Assembly (NCBI GenBank): GCA_017647145.1
Contig: JAGCLD010000032.1
Span: 47,096-111,095, forward strand
Length of the DNA: 64,000 nt
Direction of reading: 5' to 3'
Source: Paludibacteraceae bacterium
GTDB taxonomy: Bacteria > Bacteroidota > Bacteroidia > Bacteroidales > Paludibacteraceae
How positions within the stretch are numbered: position 1 is the stretch's first letter; each line of letters opens with the position of its first letter. This document shows positions 15,887 to 23,659 of this stretch, one piece after another. The translations under genes and the position numbers were made by a program. The notes under the pieces were generated by a model, which saw only the letters and a program-made list of their open reading frames with translations, was not told the origin of the DNA and did not search any database.

Positions 15887-18082
15887 CTATCTGATAAATA
15901 GTAACTCCCTATATTTGGGTAAAGACCACATCTCATCGTCAACAATTAGTTCTAAATGGTCGGCGTGATAACGAATAATCTCAAAATAGGGCAAGACAGT
16001 ATCGTGATAGCACACTGCTTTATCATATGCATTCTCGAGGCGATTAGCTACTTTACGTGCCTCTACCATCTCATCTACATTACGCTTTAAGGCGATCACA
16101 TGACCGGTGATCTCTTCCACCAGTGCGCCATCCATGAGCGATAACTCGCTTGATTTTTCTTCGGAATATATCTGTTTGATTTTGTAAAGATTATCTAATA
16201 ATAACGACTGATAACGCGTAGCAACGGGAATAACATGACTCAACACCAAGTCACCCAATACACGAGCCTCGATTTGAAGTTTTTTAGTGTAAATCTCCCA
16301 CTTTACCTCATTGCGGGCCTTCAACTCAGTTTTGCTCATCACACCCATGTCCTTGAAAATCTTCACACTCTCTGCTGAGGTATATGACTTGAATATCTTG
16401 GGAACGCTATCTTCGCAATCCAAACCACGCCTCATCGCCTCTTCCTTCCATTCATCACTATAACCATTACCCTCAAAGCGAATGGGCTTGGATGTCTTAA
16501 TGTAACACTTAAGCACTTCAAAAATAGCTTGATTAACACTCTTCCCACAATCAATCTTAAAGTCAACTTCTGTCTTAAAATCAGTAAGTTGAGCAGCCAT
16601 AGCGGTGTTTAAGACAATCATAGCGCTAGAACAATTAGCACTCGAACCCAAGGCTCTGAATTCAAAACGATTACCCGTAAAGGCAAAAGGAGAAGTGCGG
16701 TTACGGTCTGTATTGTCTAATAACACCGCCGGTATGTGAGCAATGCCAAGGCTTAACCTCTTTTTCTCGTCAAGTAAAATAGCCTCCTCTTCGGTGCTGT
16801 TTTCTAATTTGTCAAGAACATCACTAATCTGCTTGCCAAGAAATGCTGAAATAATAGCAGGAGGTGCTTCATTTGCACCTAAACGATGTGCATTAGTTGC
16901 CGAACTGATAGATGCTTTAAGCAGACCATTGTGCTTATACACAGCCATCAAAGCGTTTACCAAGAAAATGATAAAAACTAGGTTTTCTTCTGGAGTTTTA
17001 CCGGGAGTGAATAGCCCAACTCCGGTGTCTGTACCAAGTGACCAGTTATTGTGTTTGCCTGAACCATTCACGCCAGCAAAAGGCTTCTCATGGAGCAATA
17101 CACGGAAACTATGTCGACGAGCAACACGCTTCATCAACCACATAATGAGCAAATTCTGATCAACAGACAAATTAGTCTCACCATATATCGGAGCCAACTC
17201 AAATTGATTGGGAGCTACTTCATTATGACGAGTTTTCAGAGGTATGCCATATCTATATGCCTCATACTCCAAATCCTGCATAAACGCCGTCACACGACTT
17301 GGGATAGAACCAAAATAATGATCTTCTAATTGTTGATTTTTAGCTGATTCATGCCCCAACAATGTACGACCGGTCATCAGCAAGTCTGGACGTGTGGCAT
17401 ACAAACTCTCATCTACCAAAAAATACTCTTGTTCCCAACCTAAATAAGAAAAAACCTTCTTAACATTTGTGTCAAAATACTGACACACTGCTGTGGCTGC
17501 TTTGTTGACAGCAGAAATTGAACGTAAAAGTGGTGCCTTGAAATCAAGAGAATCACCTGTGTAGGATATAAAGATTGTGGGAATGCACAGTGTGTCATCT
17601 ATCACAAAAGCAGGGGAGGATGGGTCCCATGCTGTGTAGCCACGAGCCTCAAATGTACTGCGAATACCTCCATTAGGAAAAGAAGATGCATCAGACTCTT
17701 GTTGAACCAATAACTTACCAGAAAAATTTTCAATGATATTCTCGCCAGGCATTCCAACATACTCAATGAATGAATCATGCTTTTGAGCTGTTCCGTCAGT
17801 CAATGGCTGAAACCAATGCGTGTAATGAGTGGCACCCAACTCGCAGGCCCATCGCTTCATGCCTGCTGCAACATCATCTGCTATCGAACTATCCAAAGTC
17901 ACTCCACGTTCCACAGCATTCTGAATGCTATCCATCACTTCTGCCGACAAATAGCGTGACATGGTAGAAACACTAAACACATACTTTCCATAATAATCCG
18001 ACACATTCTTGGCGGGAGCTACAACAGGAATTGCTTTGCGCTTAAAAGCGGCCTCAACAGCATTAAAACGTAAATGACTCAT
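15887..18082 (-). CDS. glnN: Type III glutamine synthetase (GlnN)
   Basis: A 731-residue GSIII, far longer than the roughly 450-470 residues of GSI and typical of Bacteroides. The ATG at 18082 gives MSHLRFNAVEAAFKRK; upstream in-frame codons reach 18151 but fall in the leader hairpin. Catalytic-core motifs: FAGVNGSGKHNNWSLG, NAHRLGANEAPPAIISAFLG, and TGNRFEFRALGSSANCSSAM with the ATP/glutamate-binding arginines. It assimilates ammonia to glutamine in the cytosol as a dodecamer. A promoter lies at 18226-18256 and a perfect inverted repeat sits in the leader. It directly precedes the arginine operon on the same strand, but a promoter separates them. Confidence 0.96.
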   Translation of the reverse strand: MSHLRFNAVEAAFKRKAIPVVAPAKNVSDYYGKYVFSVSTMSRYLSAEVMDSIQNAVERGVTLDSSIADDVAAGMKRWACELGATHYTHWFQPLTDGTAQKHDSFIEYVGMPGENIIENFSGKLLVQQESDASSFPNGGIRSTFEARGYTAWDPSSPAFVIDDTLCIPTIFISYTGDSLDFKAPLLRSISAVNKAATAVCQYFDTNVKKVFSYLGWEQEYFLVDESLYATRPDLLMTGRTLLGHESAKNQQLEDHYFGSIPSRVTAFMQDLEYEAYRYGIPLKTRHNEVAPNQFELAPIYGETNLSVDQNLLIMWLMKRVARRHSFRVLLHEKPFAGVNGSGKHNNWSLGTDTGVGLFTPGKTPEENLVFIIFLVNALMAVYKHNGLLKASISSATNAHRLGANEAPPAIISAFLGKQISDVLDKLENSTEEEAILLDEKKRLSLGIAHIPAVLLDNTDRNRTSPFAFTGNRFEFRALGSSANCSSAMIVLNTAMAAQLTDFKTEVDFKIDCGKSVNQAIFEVLKCYIKTSKPIRFEGNGYSDEWKEEAMRRGLDCEDSVPKIFKSYTSAESVKIFKDMGVMSKTELKARNEVKWEIYTKKLQIEARVLGDLVLSHVIPVATRYQSLLLDNLYKIKQIYSEEKSSELSLMDGALVEEITGHVIALKRNVDEMVEARKVANRLENAYDKAVCYHDTVLPYFEIIRYHADHLELIVDDEMWSLPKYRELLFIR

Positions 18083-18126
18083 TTCAACACAAACTTTATA
18101 AAAAATCTTTACAATCAATAAAACAA

Positions 18127-18172
18127 ACATCCACTGCTGAAAACAGCTCAATAAGCTTCATGCAGTGGATGT
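18127..18172 (-). promoter_or_regulatory. Perfect 11-bp inverted repeat in the glnN leader, attenuator-like
   Basis: The arms ACATCCACTGC (18127-18137) and GCAGTGGATGT (18162-18172) are separated by 24 nt that contain AAGCTTATTGAGCT. On the mRNA strand the hairpin is followed by TTTGTTTTATTG, a U-rich run. It lies between the glnN promoter and ATG, so it could end transcription early or shape mRNA stability. Confidence 0.5.
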
Positions 18173-18225
18173 CTTTACTTCTTAAAAATATAAATGCGTA
18201 TTACCTTAAAAAAACATTACCTCTG

Positions 18226-18256
18226 CAAATTTACACTCTTTAGTTGGATTGTGCAA
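18226..18256 (-). promoter_or_regulatory. Promoter of glnN
   Basis: TTG (18254-18256), 20 bp, TAAATTTG (18226-18233) on the minus strand; predicted start near 18218, giving a leader of about 135 nt. Confidence 0.65.
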
Positions 18257-18357
18257 CAAAACTAAACAAAAAACTTATTTTTTTTAATGTTTGTTGCAAA
18301 TATTCTAATAAATACTCACAATGATGTGCATTTATCTTGCAGGGGAATGGCTGGTCT

Positions 18358-20655
18358 CTATTTTTCTTTCATCACTTGTCCCATAATGGTGTAGGTCTTG
18401 CCATCGCGGAGAATGAGAAGTTGACCATTACGGATAATCTTTTTGCAGTTGGTGGATGGCGATTGAATATCGGATACACCTGATTGCATATTACTCTTGG
18501 TGGTAAATTCGCCGGAATAGGTAGCAATGGTATTGTTAGCCGCATCTTTGGTGGTGATGTTGTAAGCATATTGTGTAGCTTCGGTCAAACCAGTAACGGT
18601 AAAGCGATAGCCATTAACCGCTTGCTCGGCGTATTGTACTGGGTGATTGCCATCACGACCTGGAGCAAAAGCGATGTTGAGCAACTGACCGTCAGCATTG
18701 AAAGTCAGCGTGCAGAATGGCTCGCCATCTTTGTTGATCACCAGTGAGTAGCAATCCGCCTTCTCATCGGTTGGCCAAGTGATAGTAACATCGTTGAAGC
18801 CAGGATCCACAGTAACATTACCATCGGTAGTAGCATCTTCGGAGTCGATACATTCGATATATCTAAATGAACCGAACACTCTGTCATACTTGTAGTTATC
18901 AAGGTAATTGCAAGGAACGTATAAATTGACATTGTAATTAGCAAAAGAACTTTCATATGCCATAGGAGGTTCTGGAGCATAGCAATAAATGTGATATAAC
19001 TTGTTACATCCATTAAAAGCCTCTTCTCCAATTTCTTTGACTTTATCTCCTAAGATAACCGTTCCTAACTTTTCACAATCCATGAAAGCTCCATCTCCAA
19101 TGCTCGTGACGCTGTTAGGGATAGTGATAGAAGTCAAAGAAGAGCAACTTGAGAAAGCCCATCCTCCAATGCTTGTCACGCTATTTGGGATAGTGATAGA
19201 GGTCAAAGAAGTGCAATCAGAGAAAGCTTCATCTCCAATGCTTGTCACGCTTTCACCGATAGTCACAGAGGTTAAACCAGAGCAACCAGAGAAAGCCATA
19301 TTTCCAATGCTTGTTACGCTGTTAGGGATAGTCACAGAGGTCAATTTAGAGCAATCCATGAAAGCTCCATCTCCAATGGTTGTCACGCTTTCACCGATAG
19401 TCACAGAGGTCAATTTAGAGCAATCCATGAAAGCACCTTCTCCAATACTCGTTACGCTGTTAGGGATAGTTACAGAGGTTAAAGAAGAGCAATTATAGAA
19501 AGCTTCTTCTCCAATGCTCGTTACGCTGTTGGGGATGGTGATAGAGGTGAGGGAAGAGCAATCTTCAAATGCATAATCTTCAATAGTTGTGACACTATTG
19601 GGTATTTCAATCTCTCCATAAGCACGGTAAGAGCATTTGAGTATATGATTTTTAGAAGCATCACTATATAGCAACCAACCTTCGACGTAGGCGTTATGAT
19701 ATTGAGCTCCCCATGGGGCTCCTTCTGCCGTACCATGATATACAATGTTAGGAATATATAAGAAAGCTCCGTATCCAATGCTCGTTACGCTATTAGGAAT
19801 AGTAATAGTGAATATGGAGGAGCATTCAAAGAAAGCATAATCTCCAATGCTCGTTACGCTGTTAGGGATGGTAATAGATGTCAAAGAAGAGCAATATGAG
19901 AAAGCCTCATCTCCAATGCTCGTTACGGTATTGGGGAGGTTTATTTCATCGGTCGCTGCACTGGAGCAGGCTAATAATTGAGATTTGGATGCGTCTTTAT
20001 AGACCAACCATCCTTCGATGTATCCATTAACACTTCGTGCTCCCCATGGATAACCTTCTGCCATCCCCGAATACATAACATTGGGTACATCGCGAAATGC
20101 AGACTCATAAATAGTTGTTACGCTATTAGGAATTGTAATGGTAGTTAAACCAGTACAATCCGCAAAAGCCAATCCTTCTATACTGACAATGCTATTAGGT
20201 ATTGTTATATCAACAAGACTACAGCAATTATAAAAAGCTCCAGAGGTATGAGTACCAGAGGTATTTTCGTTAGATCCAATTGTTTTAACGCCATCGGGTA
20301 TATTTATTGACTTCAAATTTATACAATCTGAAAATGCTCCGTTATGAATAGTTGTGATTGAATTAGGAAGTGTTGCAGATATAAGCGATTTACATTCACG
20401 AAACGCATTTTCTCCAATACTAGTCACATTGTAAATATTGCTATTGTATGTAACTGTAGCAGGAATTATAACGACATCAATATTCCAGTCTTCATTCCAT
20501 CTCGGTAAACCTTTATCAACGCGTGATTTATATGTTACCTTTGCGGTATTTTCGCTAGTGATGTTGTAATAAATACCATCAACCTCAAAAGCATAAGCCC
20601 AAAGATTTGTAGTAGCGAGGAGTACTACGAAAAGTGTAAAGATTTTTGTTTTCAT
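18358..20655 (-). CDS. BspA-like leucine-rich-repeat surface protein with C-terminal sorting-like domain
   Basis: A 765-residue exported protein: a signal peptide (MKTKIFTLFVVLLATTNLWA), a Bacteroidales-typical start AFEVDGIYYNIT, then LRR_5 repeats of about 23 residues built on LTSITIPNSVTSIGDGAF (about 75-570). Two repeats are interrupted by longer modules with PWGA...GWLVYKDASKS. A fibronectin-III-like domain follows (about 615-720), then a short tail ending ILRDGKTYTIMGQVMK, resembling the C-terminal domains used by T9SS for surface export in this phylum. BspA proteins bind host proteins or mediate coaggregation in oral relatives; the ligand here is unknown. It begins 11 bp after the unknown 203-residue gene and is probably co-transcribed with it. 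Confidence 0.88.
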   Translation of the reverse strand: MKTKIFTLFVVLLATTNLWAYAFEVDGIYYNITSENTAKVTYKSRVDKGLPRWNEDWNIDVVIIPATVTYNSNIYNVTSIGENAFRECKSLISATLPNSITTIHNGAFSDCINLKSINIPDGVKTIGSNENTSGTHTSGAFYNCCSLVDITIPNSIVSIEGLAFADCTGLTTITIPNSVTTIYESAFRDVPNVMYSGMAEGYPWGARSVNGYIEGWLVYKDASKSQLLACSSAATDEINLPNTVTSIGDEAFSYCSSLTSITIPNSVTSIGDYAFFECSSIFTITIPNSVTSIGYGAFLYIPNIVYHGTAEGAPWGAQYHNAYVEGWLLYSDASKNHILKCSYRAYGEIEIPNSVTTIEDYAFEDCSSLTSITIPNSVTSIGEEAFYNCSSLTSVTIPNSVTSIGEGAFMDCSKLTSVTIGESVTTIGDGAFMDCSKLTSVTIPNSVTSIGNMAFSGCSGLTSVTIGESVTSIGDEAFSDCTSLTSITIPNSVTSIGGWAFSSCSSLTSITIPNSVTSIGDGAFMDCEKLGTVILGDKVKEIGEEAFNGCNKLYHIYCYAPEPPMAYESSFANYNVNLYVPCNYLDNYKYDRVFGSFRYIECIDSEDATTDGNVTVDPGFNDVTITWPTDEKADCYSLVINKDGEPFCTLTFNADGQLLNIAFAPGRDGNHPVQYAEQAVNGYRFTVTGLTEATQYAYNITTKDAANNTIATYSGEFTTKSNMQSGVSDIQSPSTNCKKIIRNGQLLILRDGKTYTIMGQVMKEK
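19040..19600 (-). repeat. Near-identical 69-bp tandem repeats inside the BspA-like gene
   Basis: At DNA level the segment repeats blocks containing CCAATGCTCGTTACGCTGTT (with C/T variants) about every 69 bp (23 codons), at least seven times. The blocks are similar enough for slippage or homologous recombination to change copy number. Boundaries are approximate. Confidence 0.8.
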
Positions 20656-20666
20656 ACTAAATATTT

Positions 20667-21278
20667 TTAAAAGATATACTGAATTAAATTTAACATGTTA
20701 GCTTTAGTAAAGACCCAGGCAGAAGTACCTGCTGCAGTTGCAAATCCTTCTATAAACTTGTCAATCATTTTTGTTGCAACATCTGAAAATTTGAATTTTT
20801 GAGATGTTATTTCCTCGCATTTACGAAGAATTTCATCTTGTTCATCTTTGGGGATTAAACAATTTGTAAGCAAGTGCACCAAGTCCTCTTTGCTGATTTG
20901 CATTATTTCATTATTATGAGAACGATCAGAAAATCTACCCTCCTTTTTTAGAATGTTGTCCACATAAAGATATAGTCCTTTATCTTCCATTGAAAATTGG
21001 ATAACATCAGAATTTGGAGATTTTATTTTAGCTTTTTGCAATAACTGTAGAAATGTTTGGCTGTATTCTTCTGCTGTTTTTTGTTGGTAAACTAAGGTGG
21101 CTTCATATCGAAGTCGTTTGACTTTGGTCTGAGGGATGCGCAGTTCGATACTAAAATCATAATCCGAATAATTTTGTTTGTTCGGATCTTGAAGCAATTG
21201 GTTGAATACCCAGACTTCCAAATCGTTTTTGTTCATTGAACCAAAACCTCGTCTGAGATAAGTTTCTAAAAAATCCAT
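20667..21278 (-). CDS. Uncharacterised 203-residue protein
   Basis: I do not recognise the family. The N-terminus (MDFLETYLRRGFGSMNKNDL) is followed by a stretch that could form a helix-turn-helix (YDFSIELRIPQTKVKRLRYE). The middle part is charged and helical; the C-terminus has a small/hydrophobic segment (FATAAGTSAWVFTKANMLNL) that might be a membrane or packing helix. No signal peptide, so probably cytoplasmic or membrane-attached. It is preceded by a structured RNA with a terminator 80 bp upstream and followed after 11 bp by the BspA-like gene. A regulator of the surface protein or a defence/toxin-type effector are both possible; neither is demonstrated. Confidence 0.75.
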   Translation of the reverse strand: MDFLETYLRRGFGSMNKNDLEVWVFNQLLQDPNKQNYSDYDFSIELRIPQTKVKRLRYEATLVYQQKTAEEYSQTFLQLLQKAKIKSPNSDVIQFSMEDKGLYLYVDNILKKEGRFSDRSHNNEIMQISKEDLVHLLTNCLIPKDEQDEILRKCEEITSQKFKFSDVATKMIDKFIEGFATAAGTSAWVFTKANMLNLIQYIF

Positions 21279-21357
21279 GATTAGTTTATCTAATGTTTTC
21301 CCTACTCATTTATGGCATTTCGGGCTCCTCCGTTGATTACTTGATATATAGACACAC

Positions 21358-21406
21358 AAAAAAAGCGCAGACCTCGAGTTGCTTATTCACAAAACGAGGC
21401 CTTCGC
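21358..21406 (-). terminator. Intrinsic terminator of the candidate structured RNA
   Basis: On the minus strand GCGAAGGCCTCG (21395-21406) pairs with CGAGGTCTGCGC (21365-21376), a long stem with an internal mismatch, followed by seven T residues (21358-21364). Confidence 0.75.
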
Positions 21407-21650
21407 ATTGCCGGATAAGTAAAATAAACAACAGGAAACCTACGCTGATATGACAACACACTACGCCTTGAATACAAGCGTAGTATGGATATAGTCATAC
21501 CCATAGGCATTCATTGTTACTTTGATTTTGACTTATCCAAATGAAAAGTTGCGAAGTTTTCGTTTTGTCAAACGCAAAGCGTCAATAAACGCTATTTAAT
21601 ATGTCTGCTACCCTCCGCCGCTGATGTCAGACATCCCTCAGCGCAGGTTC
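21358..21650 (-). ncRNA. Candidate structured RNA or long attenuated leader upstream of the 203-residue gene
   Basis: On the minus strand a consensus-like promoter (21657-21688) is followed by about 290 nt rich in local hairpins and ending in a strong intrinsic terminator. Visible helices include GCGT/ACGC near 21585-21592, TATGG/CCATA near 21483-21505, and CTACGC/GCGTAG at 21461-21483. It then reaches the GC-rich terminator stem. Only a 57-codon frame (21337-21510) exists in it. It is not RNase P, tmRNA, SRP or 6S RNA by any core motif I know. It may be an independent small RNA or a regulatory leader of the 203-residue gene/bspA transcript. Confidence 0.45.
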
Positions 21651-21656
21651 GCGATG

Positions 21657-21688
21657 CAAGATTACAACAATAATTTGATTTCTGCAAA
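21657..21688 (-). promoter_or_regulatory. Possible promoter of the candidate structured RNA
   Basis: TTTG (21685-21688), 20 bp, TAATCTTG (21657-21664) on the minus strand: spacing is right, and the -7 box differs from TAnnTTTG at one position. Confidence 0.4.
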
Positions 21689-21820
21689 TTATTGCTGTAA
21701 TTTTTGCGAAAAGTATTTTATCGGAGTTCTTGCAGTTCCATGATGCCTAATAGTGTATAGTTGATTCCATCCAGATGGGTTCCTTTTTTATTTGTGTTTG
21801 TATGAGGGATGGTAGCTGAA

Positions 21821-21886
21821 TAACCTACTAATAACCTACTAATAACCTACTAATAACCTACTAATAACCTACTAATAACCTAGTAG
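21821..21886 (+). repeat. 11-bp tandem array TAACCTACTAA, five perfect units plus one diverged (dispersed element, locus A)
   Basis: Five exact units run from 21821 to 21875, followed by TAACCTAGTAG. The array is preceded by GCTGAA, as at locus B (33832). The unit and flank recur in the same orientation at 33832 and inverted at 63322. Confidence 0.9.
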
Positions 21887-21942
21887 AGGTAGGACGCTCC
21901 CAAGTGAGCTACAGGACGGTCGGGGACCTACAGGAGGATGGG

Positions 21943-21966
21943 GCTATGAGGCTATGAGGCTATGAG
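21943..21966 (+). repeat. Three tandem copies of GCTATGAG
   Basis: Exact 8-bp units at 21943-21950, 21951-21958 and 21959-21966; short tandem repeat in the spacer upstream of metK. Confidence 0.8.
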
Positions 21967-22070
21967 TGTGATTTGCTGATTTAGGTTGTCACTTTTTTGT
22001 CTTACAACTGAAGTGAGTTGACGGGTTAATAAATTAGAAAGGTGTGTGATACGAAGCTGTGCTATCATTA

Positions 22071-22092
22071 CCGTTACCATACCGTTACCATT
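22071..22092 (+). repeat. Two 11-bp units CCGTTACCAT(A/T)
   Basis: CCGTTACCATA at 22071-22081 and CCGTTACCATT at 22082-22092; another 11-bp periodicity in the same spacer, 44 bp upstream of the metK -33 box. Confidence 0.7.
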
Positions 22093-22135
22093 AGATAGGA
22101 ATAAGGTACTTTGCCATAATAAAAAACACCTTCAC

Positions 22136-22165
22136 TTGTAATCTTAAAAAAAATCACTAACTTTG
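22136..22165 (+). promoter_or_regulatory. Promoter of metK
   Basis: TTG (22136-22138), exactly 19 bp, TAACTTTG (22158-22165). Predicted start near 22172, immediately before the riboswitch stem. Confidence 0.8.
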
Positions 22166-22173
22166 CAACTCAA

Positions 22174-22228
22174 TTGTGGAAAGATTTGGACTGCTTGCAA
22201 CCACGGAAAAAAATGCTAAAATGCTAAA
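22174..22228 (+). promoter_or_regulatory. SAM-II (SAM-alpha) riboswitch
   Basis: The three conserved segments of the SAM-II pseudoknot occur in order and spacing: a P1 strand TGTGG then loop GATTTGG (22175-22189), TTGCAACCACG closing P1 (22195-22205), and GCTAAA (22214-22219), with a second ATGCTAAA directly after. The RNA would begin at the predicted metK start site. SAM-II binds S-adenosylmethionine; placed before SAM synthetase it gives product feedback. In classic examples the pseudoknot covers the ribosome binding site, but here the metK ATG is about 80 nt further on. Confidence 0.85.
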
Positions 22229-22308
22229 CACATTTCCTGTTATAGAAAAAGTCCCAATACTTCCCTTTTTGTTTAATTGTTTAACTTTCTTAATAATTTT
22301 AAAACAAG

Positions 22309-23589
22309 ATGGGTTATTTATTTACATCAGAGTCCGTATCTGAAGGACATCCGGACAAAGTCGCCGATCAAATCTCCGACGCATTATTAGACAACTTTCT
22401 TGCACAAGATGCACAATCTAAAGTAGCATGCGAAACACTCGTCACAACTGGGCAAGTCGTTTTGGCAGGGGAAGTAAAGACTGATGCATACGTTGATGTG
22501 CAGTCTGTTGCAAGAAGGGTAATCAATCGCATCGGATACACCAAAGGCGAATATATGTTCGACGGAAATTCATGCGGAGTATTCTCTGCCATTCACGAAC
22601 AATCAAAAGACATCAATAGAGGAGTCGAAAGGGTAGAACCAATGGACCAAGGGGCTGGTGACCAAGGAATGATGTTCGGATACGCATGTAACGAGACGAA
22701 AAACCTTATGCCGGTATCACTAGACCTATCACACGCATTGGTTGAAGAATTGGCAAACATCCGTAGAGAAGGAAAATACATGACATATCTTCGTCCTGAT
22801 TCTAAATCGCAAGTAACCATAGAATATGATGAAGATGGAAAACCACTCAAAGTAAAGGCTATTGTGGTTTCTACACAACACGACGAGTTTATTCTTCCGG
22901 GAGATGGACTAACACAAGAAGAAGCAGACAGAAAAATGTTGGACATTATATACAATGATGTCAAAAACATCCTTATACCACGTGTGTTAGCTAAAGACAT
23001 TAACTACAGCCGACTCTTCACCGATGAATACACCCTCTATGTGAACCCGACAGGAAAGTTTGTGATCGGTGGACCGCACGGAGATACCGGACTGACCGGC
23101 AGAAAGATCATTGTGGATACATACGGAGGAAAGGGTGCACACGGAGGTGGGGCTTTCTCGGGTAAAGACCCATCGAAAGTGGACCGCTCTGCTGCTTACG
23201 CTGCACGTCACATTGCGAAAAACATGGTGGCTGCTGGAGTGGCTGATGAAGTATTGGTGCAAGTGGCATATGCCATCGGAGTGGCAAAACCAATGAACCT
23301 ATATGTCAATACTTATGGCACTTCCAAAGTAAATATCACTGATGCAGAATTAGCAGAAAAAATGCTGCAAGTGTTTGATATGCGTCCAAAAGCTATTGAA
23401 GAAAGACTCAAACTGCGTCAACCTATCTATGAAGAAACAGCATCTTATGGACACATGGGAAGAACACCAAGAACTGTCACAAAGCAATTCATGGATGGAA
23501 ACGGTAAAGCGTTTGAAACCACAGTTGAATTATTCACCTGGGAAAAAACAGATAAGCTTGAAGATGTAAAAAAAGCATTAGGATTATAA
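22309..23589 (+). CDS. metK: S-adenosylmethionine synthetase
   Basis: A 426-residue enzyme making SAM from methionine and ATP. It has the N-terminal [20 protein letters not shown], the [15 protein letters not shown]-loop signature, and [19 protein letters not shown], which is the phosphate loop and second signature. The chain is longer than the about 385 residues of E. coli MetK, as is usual in Bacteroidetes. It is preceded by a consensus promoter and a SAM-II riboswitch, so it is probably controlled by its own product. A 17-bp inverted repeat follows the stop. Confidence 0.98.
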   Translation: MGYLFTSESVSEGHPDKVADQISDALLDNFLAQDAQSKVACETLVTTGQVVLAGEVKTDAYVDVQSVARRVINRIGYTKGEYMFDGNSCGVFSAIHEQSKDINRGVERVEPMDQGAGDQGMMFGYACNETKNLMPVSLDLSHALVEELANIRREGKYMTYLRPDSKSQVTIEYDEDGKPLKVKAIVVSTQHDEFILPGDGLTQEEADRKMLDIIYNDVKNILIPRVLAKDINYSRLFTDEYTLYVNPTGKFVIGGPHGDTGLTGRKIIVDTYGGKGAHGGGAFSGKDPSKVDRSAAYAARHIAKNMVAAGVADEVLVQVAYAIGVAKPMNLYVNTYGTSKVNITDAELAEKMLQVFDMRPKAIEERLKLRQPIYEETASYGHMGRTPRTVTKQFMDGNGKAFETTVELFTWEKTDKLEDVKKALGL

Positions 23590-23599
23590 TAACAAAAGA

Positions 23600-23642
23600 T
23601 TACTTCTGCCTGATTAAGCGAAAAATAATCAGGCAGAAGTAA
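23600..23642 (+). repeat. Perfect 17-bp inverted repeat between metK and the lipid kinase gene
   Basis: TTACTTCTGCCTGATTA (23600-23616) and its exact complement (23626-23642) surround a 9-nt loop. No U-tract follows on the plus strand, so it may be a non-canonical terminator, a stability hairpin or a protein site. It ends 17 bp before the next ATG. Confidence 0.85.
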
Positions 23643-23659
23643 CATTAAAGAAATACATC

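Larger units (their letters stand above)
21689..22135. other. Gene-free spacer filled with short tandem repeats
   Basis: No coding frame is supported between the candidate RNA promoter and the metK promoter. The stretch holds the 11-bp array at 21821-21886, a GC-rich tail with CTACAGGACGG and CTACAGGAGG, three copies of GCTATGAG (21943-21966) and two 11-bp units CCGTTACCAT(A/T) (22071-22092). Confidence 0.6.

Noticed and set aside
18083..18257. Glutamine riboswitch in the glnN leader
   Set aside because: The leader lacks the conserved glnA-motif core; only an inverted repeat is present.
21337..21510. A 57-codon minus-strand frame inside the candidate structured RNA
   Set aside because: It crosses the terminator stem and its T-tract, has unusual composition (many Arg/Tyr/Phe) and no family; kept only as an alternative explanation.
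21279..21650. Type III toxin-antitoxin system (repeat RNA, terminator, toxin)
   Set aside because: Layout is similar, but the RNA shows no tandem repeats and the ORF does not look like ToxN/CptN/TenpN.
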